Positions 19,026 through 28,530 of a DNA stretch of 61,210 nucleotides are shown here, one piece after another. Positions within the stretch are counted from its first letter, which is position 1; every line of letters begins with the position of its first letter. Position numbers and translations under genes: made by a program. The stretch lies in assembly GCA_029777855.1 (NCBI GenBank), contig JAKORL010000226.1:1-61210 (forward strand), read 5' to 3'. The DNA comes from Pseudomonadota bacterium. GTDB taxonomy: Bacteria > Pseudomonadota > Gammaproteobacteria > JAIEPX01. The notes below the pieces were generated by a model. The model saw only the letters and a list, made by a program, of their open reading frames with translations. It was not told the DNA's origin and searched no databases.

Positions 19026-22000
19026 ATGGAAAAACGAGATGAAGAGTTTATCAAGGCTGTTGTAGATGATGAAGTAGAACGCGTTAGGCTCATGATTACA
19101 GAGGACAAAGACCTAGATCGCATCGAACTTTATGAAGGTATGCCCTTATTACGTTACCTAATACAGCAAAAAAAATACGAGATGTTTAGCCTATTTCTTA
19201 GACATGGCGCTAGCGTGACATCGCATTTAGATGGTAATACAAGTATTGTAGATGAGGTTCGAAAGAGCGGGGACCCTAAACTAATACAAATACTGGACGA
19301 ACACCTTGATCATGTTGGTCAAATCGACCAAGAAGTTAATCAGGCCACTGCAGCACGTGATTTCTCTCAATTAAAAGAACAGGCTGGTGAACGTGAGAAT
19401 GAACAGTTGGAACGTGATCTATATAAACCTACACCCGCAGTACATCTACGTCATAGGCTCATTGATTTATTTAGTGCTGATATTGATTATGCTCTTTTCT
19501 GTGAAGAGTTTGTTCAGTTGGATAATCCGTTTCTTTATAGCAATGATCGGCAAGAGACACTGCTACATTTAGCAGTAAAATTCCAGCGTTATGATATTAT
19601 GAATATCATTACAAAACATGAACGTTTTAAAAAATATTGTAAGACTCAAAACCAATTCGGAAAAACAGCATTGCATGTCGCTGTTATCACTGGTGATTTA
19701 GAGGCGTTTAAAATATTAATTGCTGCAATGGTTACACAGTCACAAGTAACATGTAGTAATGGACTCACGATTTTACATTATGCGGCTCAATACGGCCAAC
19801 TGGGTATTATTACAGAGATGTTGTTTGGTGTGCTCGATATATTGGCCTTTCAACTCTTCAATATGTGTGATGATGCTGGTAAGTTTGCATTGCATTATGC
19901 TGCAGCTCAAGATAAATCAGTTGAATGCCTAGAAATATTATTAGAAAAAGAAACGCGCGCGATAGCCATAGATAATTTACGGAATACCCCACTTCATTAT
20001 GCTGCAATATATGGTATTTATCAGAATGTGCGCGTTTTGTTAGAAGGAGGTTTAAGTCCGTATCAAAGAAATAGTGCAGGGAAAACACCTATCGATCTCG
20101 CCGTTGAATTAGGTCATCATGATATTGCAGATCTCATGAGTCAAACACGAGTGCCTGATAATCCTATCATTGGTTATGGGCATATCTTTTCAGCAGATGA
20201 GCGCCGAAAACTTTATCAAGCAGATCAGTATTTATTAAAGAATCAAACGGAGCTTGCATTGCCCTTGTTAATCGATTTGAGATATTGCGCTAAAGACAGC
20301 AGTAATCATCAGCTCGAAATTTTTGTTATGCTGAAGGCGGGACAACACATTATTTTTGATACTGAAAGTAATTACCTTAGTCATCTTTATCCTCAAATGA
20401 AATTATCAGAACGTGATTGGGATAGTGTGAAAGCTATTGCCATGTTACTCGAGGAATCTGAAAAGGTAGGCCATTCATTTTTAATGGTAAAATGTTTAAA
20501 ACGACTAGGTGATTTTAGTCTTGAAAAAAAACAGACTCTAAAAGCAGCGCAACTGTATAATAGCGCTTTAGCTCTATATCAAAACTCAATCCCATCTATT
20601 CGAGTTGGTGGGACACAAACGGCTAATAAAGACGAACAATTTCTGCTAAGGTGTATCTTATCAACAGTGGAAAAGATGGGGTTATTTTTAAATCTCGATT
20701 TAAAATATGACCAATCTAGAATTCAATCTTATCGTGGCCAGCTAAACAAGGCGAGAAGTGAATGCTCGTTTACAGGAGTTGAACAATCGCAACAAAATCA
20801 TGCCATTATGACTCAATGCTATAGGGCTGTTTTGGGTGCAATGGTAGAGCATAATAGTAAATTGTTAGGGATAAGATTTGATCAATTTTCCGTAGTGCTA
20901 TGTGGATCTGTTGCGCGAAATGAGACTTCTTTGTATTCAGATGTTGAATATTTAATTATTGCTGTTAATGATGACCCTAAACTGGTGCGACAACTCGAAA
21001 ATATGGCTAGATTAATCGAGTTAGATGTTATTAATATCAGAGAAACAGAATTTAGAATTCTAAATCGAGGTCAAAAAAGCATACTTAAGCCAGGATTTTG
21101 TTTGGATTCTCACGGTATTACACCCCGTGGCCGCATAGATCCAACGACTGAGAAAACAATAAGTGAGTTTAAATTAATTGGCTCTCCAAAAACAATTGCT
21201 CAGTTGGTGAATCAGAATAATTTTTTCAGTGAACGAGAATTGGTCGTGTCTCTGTGTACAACTGCCCATTTGATAGGGAATACGCAGCTTTCGCAGAGCT
21301 TGGTCACCGAAATTACTGCCCAATTGGATAACTCAGCTTCCATTTTAAACAGAATGATCCGCTTTTTTTCTCCACAGGTTACTCTACGTACTCTGATGAG
21401 TCAGCAGTGTTTGCTCGCACTGACTGATGAATTTCAAGTGAGGTTGGATCAAGTGAAAAACCAAGAAAAATTTTTCATGGTTAAACAAGAATTGTATCGG
21501 ATCTTAGAGCGATTTATTTCGAGTTTATCTATGCTTGCCCATTGTTCTGAAAACAGCGCTTGGTTAAGGCTGGATTTTTTTGTGAAAGAAAAAATACTCA
21601 CTCCTCAAGCTGGGAATGATTTAAAAAACGCCCTCAATCTAGCATTATTGTTGAGATGTCGGGTTCAGAATCATTATCAATCGGAATTCGATGGTGTTTG
21701 GCATCTGCGCTCAGATTCAACGCAGTATGTCTTGCCCAATGGGATGAAAGCCTATGAAGTTTACTTGTTGAGTAAAGCGGATGTCGAAGATATACAATCT
21801 ATTTATCGTGTTTTATTGCCTATAGGTGATGCCGTCAAAAAATTAATTGCTAAGAATTATAGTGTCGTTGTACTACAAGAATGCAGTTTTAAAGCGAAGC
21901 TAAATCAGGCGCAAGGAAGGTTTTATTCCAGTATGCATGATTATGAGCATGCAAATGAATATTATGAAAAAGCTATAGCACTAAACCCCAATAATGCTGA

Positions 22001-23558
22001 TGAAATTGCTTCCTATATTAAGGCATTATCGATGCGAGGTGAGGCAAAAAAAGCAATGGCGATTGGTCTGGAGGCTATGCAGCGTTGGGAGCAACAGAGT
22101 AATACAGTCGACCTTAATTACGCTTTGTTGCTGAATAATTTGGCTTATGTATTTTCCAATAATGGTAGGAAGTCACAAGCACATGAAATCGCGCAAAAAG
22201 CCTTTAAGATTGTTCAGCAACTAGCACCAATGTCAGTGTTTTCTCATATGGTACTACTCACTCTTGTTTCGTTGTGTGATAATCAAAAGGATAAAACAGC
22301 TTATTTATCAAGTTGTGAAGAGATTGAACAGACTCAGCCTGTAGATCCAAGTATGGTTGCCAAAAGAATTCAAAAGAGTGCCGCAATACTCAGAGAAAAC
22401 AGAAAGCTTGAAGAATCGGTAAAACTAATTGATATTGCCTTAAAGATAGTTACACAGTCTCAAGGCGATTATAGAATCGCACAGTCAGACATACTCGCAG
22501 ACAAAGCGCTTATTTTATGGGAGCTTGGGCATGCTGTGGAAGCTTACAAATTATATCAAGAGCTACTTGAATTATCCTTAAAAATACACGGCGAGTTTCA
22601 CGAAACAACAGAAGCTTCCTATGGTGGGAAGTCGGTAAGTTTATTAAGAATGAAAAAATTTGAGCAAGCAAAAATAGACGCTGAAAAAGCACTTGCCATT
22701 AATTTAAAAATTGGCCCAGATCCAAATGATCGGTTAGGGATACGTTATAATGTCCTTGCTCGTATCTATCAAGGTTTAGGAATGCATGTTGAAGCTATTG
22801 AATATGAAAAAAAGGCTGTTGCAGCGGATAAGAAATATTATGGTATTGATCATGAGAAAACCGCCATTCGACTAGGTGATTTAGCTGCTGTTGCATTGGG
22901 TCATAATATGCAAGTTTGGGAAGAGGCAACAGAAGAATCTTTAGAAATTACTCAAAGGATCAACCCTTCTAGGTTAGGCGCGATTATATCAAACATAGCT
23001 TATGGTTTATTTGGCTTGCATGACTATGAGCGGTGTGTGAAATATTTTATACGATTAATACCTTTCATAGATAATCATCAGGAGCTGTCGGTTGTATACA
23101 GTAATATAGCTGGCTTGTATCACAAAATGGGAGATTTTGAAAGATCAGCTGAATACCAGGGTAAATTATCATCCCTGCAGAAGGAACCCCCGCCTGTTCT
23201 GATTTCAAATCAAGCTGTTTTTTTCCGTCAGCAACAAAATTACCCGGCAGCAATATTGAAGCATAAAGAGGCCATTGCAGCTGAAAAACCTTTAAATGGA
23301 CCAAAGTCGGAGATGTTAGGTAAATTAAACAAATATTTAGCAGACACTTACGCATTCAGTGGAAATTACCTCGATGCTGCAGAGCATTATAATGAGGCAA
23401 TTGGGATATTTCGTGCGATTTTTGGCGATGATCGCCATCCTCTTATACAGGAATGTTTTTCGCAGTTAGAATTTGTCCAGCAACTCTTAGCAATTGCGTT
23501 AGGTTCAACGGAGGCGGGTACAGAGGACCCCTCTTTATCAAAAAGAGTAAAAAAGTGA
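19026..23558 (+). CDS. Ankyrin - nucleotidyltransferase-like - TPR protein, effector candidate 1
   Basis: The protein has 1510 residues from the ATG at 19026, preceded by AAGGAG at 8 nt; a TTG at 18963 is in frame but has no ribosome site. Residues about 30-380 hold ankyrin repeats (TALHVAVITGDLEAFKILI, LTILHYAAQYGQ, NTPLHYAAIYG). At residue 627 begins a Pol-beta-type motif CGSVARNETSLYSDVEY, with a later acidic strand ELDVIN and a GlnD/DUF294-like helical part. The region about 900-1480 is TPR. The fold suggests nucleotide transfer to a protein (AMPylation or UMPylation) with ankyrins and TPRs for binding. No membrane segment is seen. A close paralogue follows 21 bp downstream. Confidence 0.8.
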   Translation: MEKRDEEFIKAVVDDEVERVRLMITEDKDLDRIELYEGMPLLRYLIQQKKYEMFSLFLRHGASVTSHLDGNTSIVDEVRKSGDPKLIQILDEHLDHVGQIDQEVNQATAARDFSQLKEQAGERENEQLERDLYKPTPAVHLRHRLIDLFSADIDYALFCEEFVQLDNPFLYSNDRQETLLHLAVKFQRYDIMNIITKHERFKKYCKTQNQFGKTALHVAVITGDLEAFKILIAAMVTQSQVTCSNGLTILHYAAQYGQLGIITEMLFGVLDILAFQLFNMCDDAGKFALHYAAAQDKSVECLEILLEKETRAIAIDNLRNTPLHYAAIYGIYQNVRVLLEGGLSPYQRNSAGKTPIDLAVELGHHDIADLMSQTRVPDNPIIGYGHIFSADERRKLYQADQYLLKNQTELALPLLIDLRYCAKDSSNHQLEIFVMLKAGQHIIFDTESNYLSHLYPQMKLSERDWDSVKAIAMLLEESEKVGHSFLMVKCLKRLGDFSLEKKQTLKAAQLYNSALALYQNSIPSIRVGGTQTANKDEQFLLRCILSTVEKMGLFLNLDLKYDQSRIQSYRGQLNKARSECSFTGVEQSQQNHAIMTQCYRAVLGAMVEHNSKLLGIRFDQFSVVLCGSVARNETSLYSDVEYLIIAVNDDPKLVRQLENMARLIELDVINIRETEFRILNRGQKSILKPGFCLDSHGITPRGRIDPTTEKTISEFKLIGSPKTIAQLVNQNNFFSERELVVSLCTTAHLIGNTQLSQSLVTEITAQLDNSASILNRMIRFFSPQVTLRTLMSQQCLLALTDEFQVRLDQVKNQEKFFMVKQELYRILERFISSLSMLAHCSENSAWLRLDFFVKEKILTPQAGNDLKNALNLALLLRCRVQNHYQSEFDGVWHLRSDSTQYVLPNGMKAYEVYLLSKADVEDIQSIYRVLLPIGDAVKKLIAKNYSVVVLQECSFKAKLNQAQGRFYSSMHDYEHANEYYEKAIALNPNNADEIASYIKALSMRGEAKKAMAIGLEAMQRWEQQSNTVDLNYALLLNNLAYVFSNNGRKSQAHEIAQKAFKIVQQLAPMSVFSHMVLLTLVSLCDNQKDKTAYLSSCEEIEQTQPVDPSMVAKRIQKSAAILRENRKLEESVKLIDIALKIVTQSQGDYRIAQSDILADKALILWELGHAVEAYKLYQELLELSLKIHGEFHETTEASYGGKSVSLLRMKKFEQAKIDAEKALAINLKIGPDPNDRLGIRYNVLARIYQGLGMHVEAIEYEKKAVAADKKYYGIDHEKTAIRLGDLAAVALGHNMQVWEEATEESLEITQRINPSRLGAIISNIAYGLFGLHDYERCVKYFIRLIPFIDNHQELSVVYSNIAGLYHKMGDFERSAEYQGKLSSLQKEPPPVLISNQAVFFRQQQNYPAAILKHKEAIAAEKPLNGPKSEMLGKLNKYLADTYAFSGNYLDAAEHYNEAIGIFRAIFGDDRHPLIQECFSQLEFVQQLLAIALGSTEAGTEDPSLSKRVKK

Positions 23559-23579
23559 TTATAGGAAGGAAATCAATCT

Positions 23580-26500
23580 ATGAAAGAAATTGAAGAAAAT
23601 CAATTTAATGCTGACAACGAAATTGTGAACGCCATTTTGCAAGATCGAATTGATATTGTAAAAACGCTATGTATCTTGGGTGTTTCTATTGATGTTCTTC
23701 ATACGTATGATGACGTCCCAGTATTACATTTTTGTTTAGAGAAAAATCGCCTAGAAATGTTCAAGTGTTTATTGGAATTTAATGCTAGTTTAATGGTAAA
23801 AAATCAAGAGGGTGTCACAGTATCAGAGTGTTTAAAAAGAGAAGAGTACGCGCCATTTCGGCGAGTAGCAGAGCGATTTAGTAGACAAGCAGAGGGTGCA
23901 GATGCCCATTCGCAAGTGATTGCCGCTGCACGTGATGTTCGAGAGTTAGAAGAGAAAATGGCTCTTGAGAAATCGTCAGAAAAAAACAAACAACCAAAAG
24001 TACCCGTTGTCTTGGAGAGTCACTCTATTTTATCGATGATAAATTCAGATATGATTACGGATGATTTTCTCGCAGAATTTGTAGCAATAGACAACCCTTT
24101 TGATTATCGTGATCAGCGCGGGAATGGTATTTTGCATTTACTTGTCCGCCATAATAAAGTGCTTAGTTTAGTGATCGTACTCCAGCACCTTCAATGCAAT
24201 GATCATCTGGGTGATGTCAATTTAGCGCAGCAGACGCTCTTGCATTTGGCTGCAATTCATGATGCAAAAGATGCTTTTGCTGTGTTAATCAAGAATAGAA
24301 AAATTCCTTTTGATGCGCGATGTGCTATGGGCATGACAGTTTTGCATTATGCTGCGCAGTATGGTCGTTACGGCATTATTCAACAAATTCCACGGGATGT
24401 TTATGATAACGATGTTGTAGAGTTGCTTAATAAATCAGATCTGCATGGGAAGCTTGCCTGTCATTATGCAGCGTCTCAAAATCACTCCATGCCTTGTTTG
24501 AAATGGTTATGTGAAAATGAAGAGATTGCATCGGCTTTTGATCGAAAACGTAATACACCCCTGCATTATGCTGTGATTTACCAGCTCGAAGAGAATGTTA
24601 GGTTCCTCGTTACTCTATCAAAGTTGCGTTTAGACGCTCCTAATATTGAAGGTTTAAGCGCTTTAGATTATGCGCTGCGCTTACGTCATCGTAACATAGC
24701 AAAATGTTTGATTAATGCGCTTGCTGATAGAGACTCACAAAGCTATTGGGCCCTCATAAGGGATCAGGGATTGCTTGAGCAGACACTGGATGTTCTAATG
24801 GAAATAAACAATCCCATGGCGTGTAATGAAGCCTATTCGCCGAAGCTCAATGCTCATATAAGATTATTGCTTGGTCTTCCACTGGCCTTTGACGAGCGTT
24901 TTTTAAAGCAATTATATCCTAATCACAGCATGGGATTGATGACTTATTCACCTAAATTGTTAAATAGTTTAGAGTCACAATTACCATACTTATTGAGTCT
25001 GGCCACTACGCAGCAGCAACCGTTTTTGCAAGTGCTTTATTTGCGCAAATTGGGCGAAGTCAGCTTATTTAAAAATAATTATTATCACGCGATGCAATTC
25101 TTTCAGAGTGCACTAGCTTTGTTTCGCGCACAACAAAAAACGCATCCTTTGAAAAGCCTGCACCCAGACGAACAGCATATTCTTGACGAAATATCCCGTG
25201 TGCGTGTATTACACGCACAATCATTAGGTTTCACATTGACTGATGCCCCGTCTCATTTTGAGCAAATCAGATCGGAGCTAAAAGAGGCTCGTGCACGTTG
25301 CATGCATTTTGAATTTGACCAAATCCAAAGTGCCTGCGAGGTGATGACTCAGTGTTATCGGAATATACTTACTCGCCTTATTTTGAACTATGCGGATAAG
25401 ATTGGTTTTGGAGTAGCAAATATAGCCGTAGTCTTATGTGGTTCTGTTGCTAGATCTGAAACGAGTTTATTTTCCGATCTAGAGTTTTTCATACTTACAA
25501 CTAACGGTACTCCGCAAGAGATTCAATCTATACACAAGTGGATACAGTTGGTAGAAATGGATATTCTTTCTTGCGGAGAGACATCATTTCCCATATTAAA
25601 TAATGGACGTGTTAGTGCTTTGCCTAGTGGATTTTGCCTAGATCCACATGGAATTGCACCACGAGGTAAAGTCGATTGGTTGTCTAATAAAACACTGAGC
25701 GACTATCAATTAATTGGTTCTCCAAGTCAGCTGGCTAAATTAGTGAATGAACAAAAATTTTCAGAGAATAGAGAGCTAGTGGTTTCTTTATGTACTACCG
25801 ATTTATTACTAGGTAATAAATCATTGTATCAACAATTTCAGGTTGATGTGCAGACACAATTAGATGGACAGACCTCCTGGTTTGATAGTGTCTTTAAATA
25901 TCTTCGTCAGCCCAAACGAAGCTTACGTGAAAGAATGAGTAATGAATGCTTATTAGCTATGATGAGTGAATTTCAACCCAAGCTAGATGGTGTCAAAGCA
26001 AAAGATCAGTTTTTCATGGTCAAAATAGAATTATATCGGGTAATAGAAAGACTATTATCATCGTTAGCGTTAAAGTTCGATTATTCAGGGCAAAGCGCAT
26101 GGCAGCGAATAGCTTATTTTTCACGGAATGGCGTCTTCCCTCCGGCAACTTGTTTGGCATTACAAGAAGCATTAAATCGAATTTTGGCGTTGCGTTTTAG
26201 AGTTCAGCGTCACTATGGCAATGAATTCGATGGGATATGGCATATCAACATGTTAAATGATCATTATGTATTGCCTCATCAACTGCGTGAGGAAGAAATT
26301 TATATCATTAGTCCTTACGATATTGAGCAGCTATTGTCAATTTATCAAGTTATTTTACCTATAACAGAAGCAATAAAAGATTACTCCATAAATAATTATG
26401 ATACAAAGTTATTAAATAATTTAGTCCTCGATCAAGATGACTCACAATCGAAAGCAATGATGATGTTGAATTTGTATAAATATCAAGAGGCAAGTACTTT

Positions 26501-28241
26501 TTCTCTCAAAGCGCTTGTCATTGATCCTAATAATCTTCAACTTGTATTTATGCGCTTAAAATCTTTGTTGATGCGCGGAAAATACGCGGAATCTTTAGAT
26601 TATGTTGAGCAGGTGTTAGTCAAACAGGTCAATAAGAAAAATACACAAACACTTTATTATTTTAAGTTACTGCAAATTGCTGCAGTGATCTATTCCCAAA
26701 ATGGGGTAGTAAATACGGCCATCAAATATCTTGAAGAGGCGCTATCAATAGTTAAGTCGCGCTATCCTTACTCTGTCGATTACTATGATACTTTAGTTAA
26801 ATTAGGAACTGCCTATCATAGAAATGAAATGATTGAGAAGGCACTAGACTTTTATGATCAGGCAGCGGAGCTAGAGAAACTAATATCTATACCGTGTGAT
26901 ATGCTCACTGTCAGGCTAAACGCTCGAGCCTTAATGCTTTGTGATCGTGAAGCCTATGATGAAGCATTGGCTTTAATAGAAGAAGGCATAACCCTCCTTA
27001 AGAATGTAACAAGAGATGTGAGGGTAGAAATAGAAACACTCTATCGCAATAAAGCGTATATTTTACTTACTTCAGGGCATCCACGAGAGGCACTAAAAAT
27101 ATTTCAGCAATCTTTGTTGCTCTGTAAAGAATTTTACGGGGAAATTCATCCCCATGTGGAATCAATACTGGGTAATATAGCCTACTGCTATTTTGACATG
27201 GACAAAATAGATATCGCAATTAAGCATTTTTCAGAAGCATTAGAAATCGTTAAAAAAGTTTATAAAGGGCCTCACTGGCGATTTGGGCAGTGTTACAGAG
27301 GATTAACCCTAGCCTATAGAAAAAATGGGCAGCCCGCTCTTGCTTTAAATGCAGCAAAAGATGCAGTAGCGGCCGATCTAAAATATTATGGTAATACTCA
27401 CCACAAATACCGCCAGCGGTTATATGACCTTGCAGAAATAGCTTTAGATCTGGATATTAACTTATTCTCAAGTACCTCAGAGAAGATCTTTACACTGATT
27501 GATAATGAGGATGAGCAGCAGGCTTTTCTTTTCAATATGATGCTAACTTTGCATCGACATCATCAACCTGATTTAGCAATCACCTATGGAGAGCGTGTAT
27601 TAAAGTATAATATCCCACCGGATCGTAGACCATTTTTACACAATAATTTAGCGGCGCTCTATGAGGAAACGGGTAACGAAGAGAGTGCTGCGTATCATTA
27701 TCTAATCTCACTCGAGTTGAGGCCAGACGAGCCTATATTTTTATGTAATTACGGAATATTTTTACGCGACCATGGGAATGTAGGAACAAGTATACCTTTT
27801 TTGCGACGTGCCTATGAACGTGAATTAGAGCTTCATGGCCCTAGAGATAATCGGTTAGGCGGTCGCTTGTTACATTTGGGTGTTGCTTATGATATGCATG
27901 CAGACTTTGTTTTAGCCAAGGAATCATTTGATCAAGCGTATCAAATTTTACGAACACTACAGGGTGAAATGAGTCCTATGAGCCAAAGAGCGAAGGTTTT
28001 TGCAGAGAAAGCAGCATTAAAATTGGTAATGATAAGTAATAAACTTCTGGATATATCTGTGTCAGATGGTACGGAAAAAAGTGAAGAGGAACGTCAACAA
28101 ATCGCTATGCTTATGGACTATTTATTACAGGACATTCAACCAGAGAATCGTAGCCCAGTCATACGGGCTGAAGAGACAGAAGAGCATCCCGCTGAACCTG
28201 AAGATCAGGAGAATGATAAAGAGAAGTGTATCTTGATGTAA
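23580..28241 (+). CDS. Ankyrin - nucleotidyltransferase-like - TPR protein with C-terminal CaaX box, effector candidate 2
   Basis: This 1553-residue paralogue of the preceding protein shares its domain order: ankyrins to about 385 (MTVLHYAAQYGR, NTPLHYAVIYQ), the nucleotidyltransferase motif CGSVARSETSLFSDLEF from residue 620, and TPRs from about 950 to 1480. The tail is glutamate-rich, as in many Dot/Icm E-block signals, and the last four residues are CILM, a canonical CaaX box of the farnesylated type (X = Met). Host prenylation of bacterial effectors is established for Legionella AnkB. A GGAAGG ribosome site precedes the ATG. It is probably co-transcribed with the paralogue. Confidence 0.82.
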   Translation: MKEIEENQFNADNEIVNAILQDRIDIVKTLCILGVSIDVLHTYDDVPVLHFCLEKNRLEMFKCLLEFNASLMVKNQEGVTVSECLKREEYAPFRRVAERFSRQAEGADAHSQVIAAARDVRELEEKMALEKSSEKNKQPKVPVVLESHSILSMINSDMITDDFLAEFVAIDNPFDYRDQRGNGILHLLVRHNKVLSLVIVLQHLQCNDHLGDVNLAQQTLLHLAAIHDAKDAFAVLIKNRKIPFDARCAMGMTVLHYAAQYGRYGIIQQIPRDVYDNDVVELLNKSDLHGKLACHYAASQNHSMPCLKWLCENEEIASAFDRKRNTPLHYAVIYQLEENVRFLVTLSKLRLDAPNIEGLSALDYALRLRHRNIAKCLINALADRDSQSYWALIRDQGLLEQTLDVLMEINNPMACNEAYSPKLNAHIRLLLGLPLAFDERFLKQLYPNHSMGLMTYSPKLLNSLESQLPYLLSLATTQQQPFLQVLYLRKLGEVSLFKNNYYHAMQFFQSALALFRAQQKTHPLKSLHPDEQHILDEISRVRVLHAQSLGFTLTDAPSHFEQIRSELKEARARCMHFEFDQIQSACEVMTQCYRNILTRLILNYADKIGFGVANIAVVLCGSVARSETSLFSDLEFFILTTNGTPQEIQSIHKWIQLVEMDILSCGETSFPILNNGRVSALPSGFCLDPHGIAPRGKVDWLSNKTLSDYQLIGSPSQLAKLVNEQKFSENRELVVSLCTTDLLLGNKSLYQQFQVDVQTQLDGQTSWFDSVFKYLRQPKRSLRERMSNECLLAMMSEFQPKLDGVKAKDQFFMVKIELYRVIERLLSSLALKFDYSGQSAWQRIAYFSRNGVFPPATCLALQEALNRILALRFRVQRHYGNEFDGIWHINMLNDHYVLPHQLREEEIYIISPYDIEQLLSIYQVILPITEAIKDYSINNYDTKLLNNLVLDQDDSQSKAMMMLNLYKYQEASTFSLKALVIDPNNLQLVFMRLKSLLMRGKYAESLDYVEQVLVKQVNKKNTQTLYYFKLLQIAAVIYSQNGVVNTAIKYLEEALSIVKSRYPYSVDYYDTLVKLGTAYHRNEMIEKALDFYDQAAELEKLISIPCDMLTVRLNARALMLCDREAYDEALALIEEGITLLKNVTRDVRVEIETLYRNKAYILLTSGHPREALKIFQQSLLLCKEFYGEIHPHVESILGNIAYCYFDMDKIDIAIKHFSEALEIVKKVYKGPHWRFGQCYRGLTLAYRKNGQPALALNAAKDAVAADLKYYGNTHHKYRQRLYDLAEIALDLDINLFSSTSEKIFTLIDNEDEQQAFLFNMMLTLHRHHQPDLAITYGERVLKYNIPPDRRPFLHNNLAALYEETGNEESAAYHYLISLELRPDEPIFLCNYGIFLRDHGNVGTSIPFLRRAYERELELHGPRDNRLGGRLLHLGVAYDMHADFVLAKESFDQAYQILRTLQGEMSPMSQRAKVFAEKAALKLVMISNKLLDISVSDGTEKSEEERQQIAMLMDYLLQDIQPENRSPVIRAEETEEHPAEPEDQENDKEKCILM
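28227..28238 (+). other. CaaX prenylation box CILM at protein C-terminus
   Basis: The codons TGT-ATC-TTG-ATG directly before the TAA stop encode C-I-L-M. This fits C-aliphatic-aliphatic-X with Met, which host farnesyltransferase prefers (compare K-Ras CVIM). The residues before it are lysine- and glutamate-rich. Modification is predicted from the motif only. Confidence 0.7.
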
Positions 28242-28530
28242 TTCTATTTTAGATAATGAGTATCTTGGATATGCTTAGCTAAATAAGTTGGATTTAGATC
28301 TAGAGCGTAGCTTTTTCTGCTGAAGCGTCTAAACGATAAGGTATCGTGAATACAGCGCCACATCTTGGATATGGCGCCGCACCACAATATCAACCACATA
28401 CCTGTCGCGACTTAAGATGCTCTTGTAAGCTGACATACAACACGTTTACCCCTCCCTAAATGATGAAGTTCATCATTTGTTGAGGTAACTATAAACGAAA
28501 GTTGGTTTGAGAAGATACCGTAAAAAATAC
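28242..28530. other. Convergent intergenic region with a short hairpin
   Basis: This is the meeting point of the plus-strand effector pair and the minus-strand F-box operon. A perfect stem AAATGATGA/TCATCATTT with a 3-nt loop lies at 28458-28478 and could help end transcription, but no T-run follows. No other element is visible. Confidence 0.4.
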
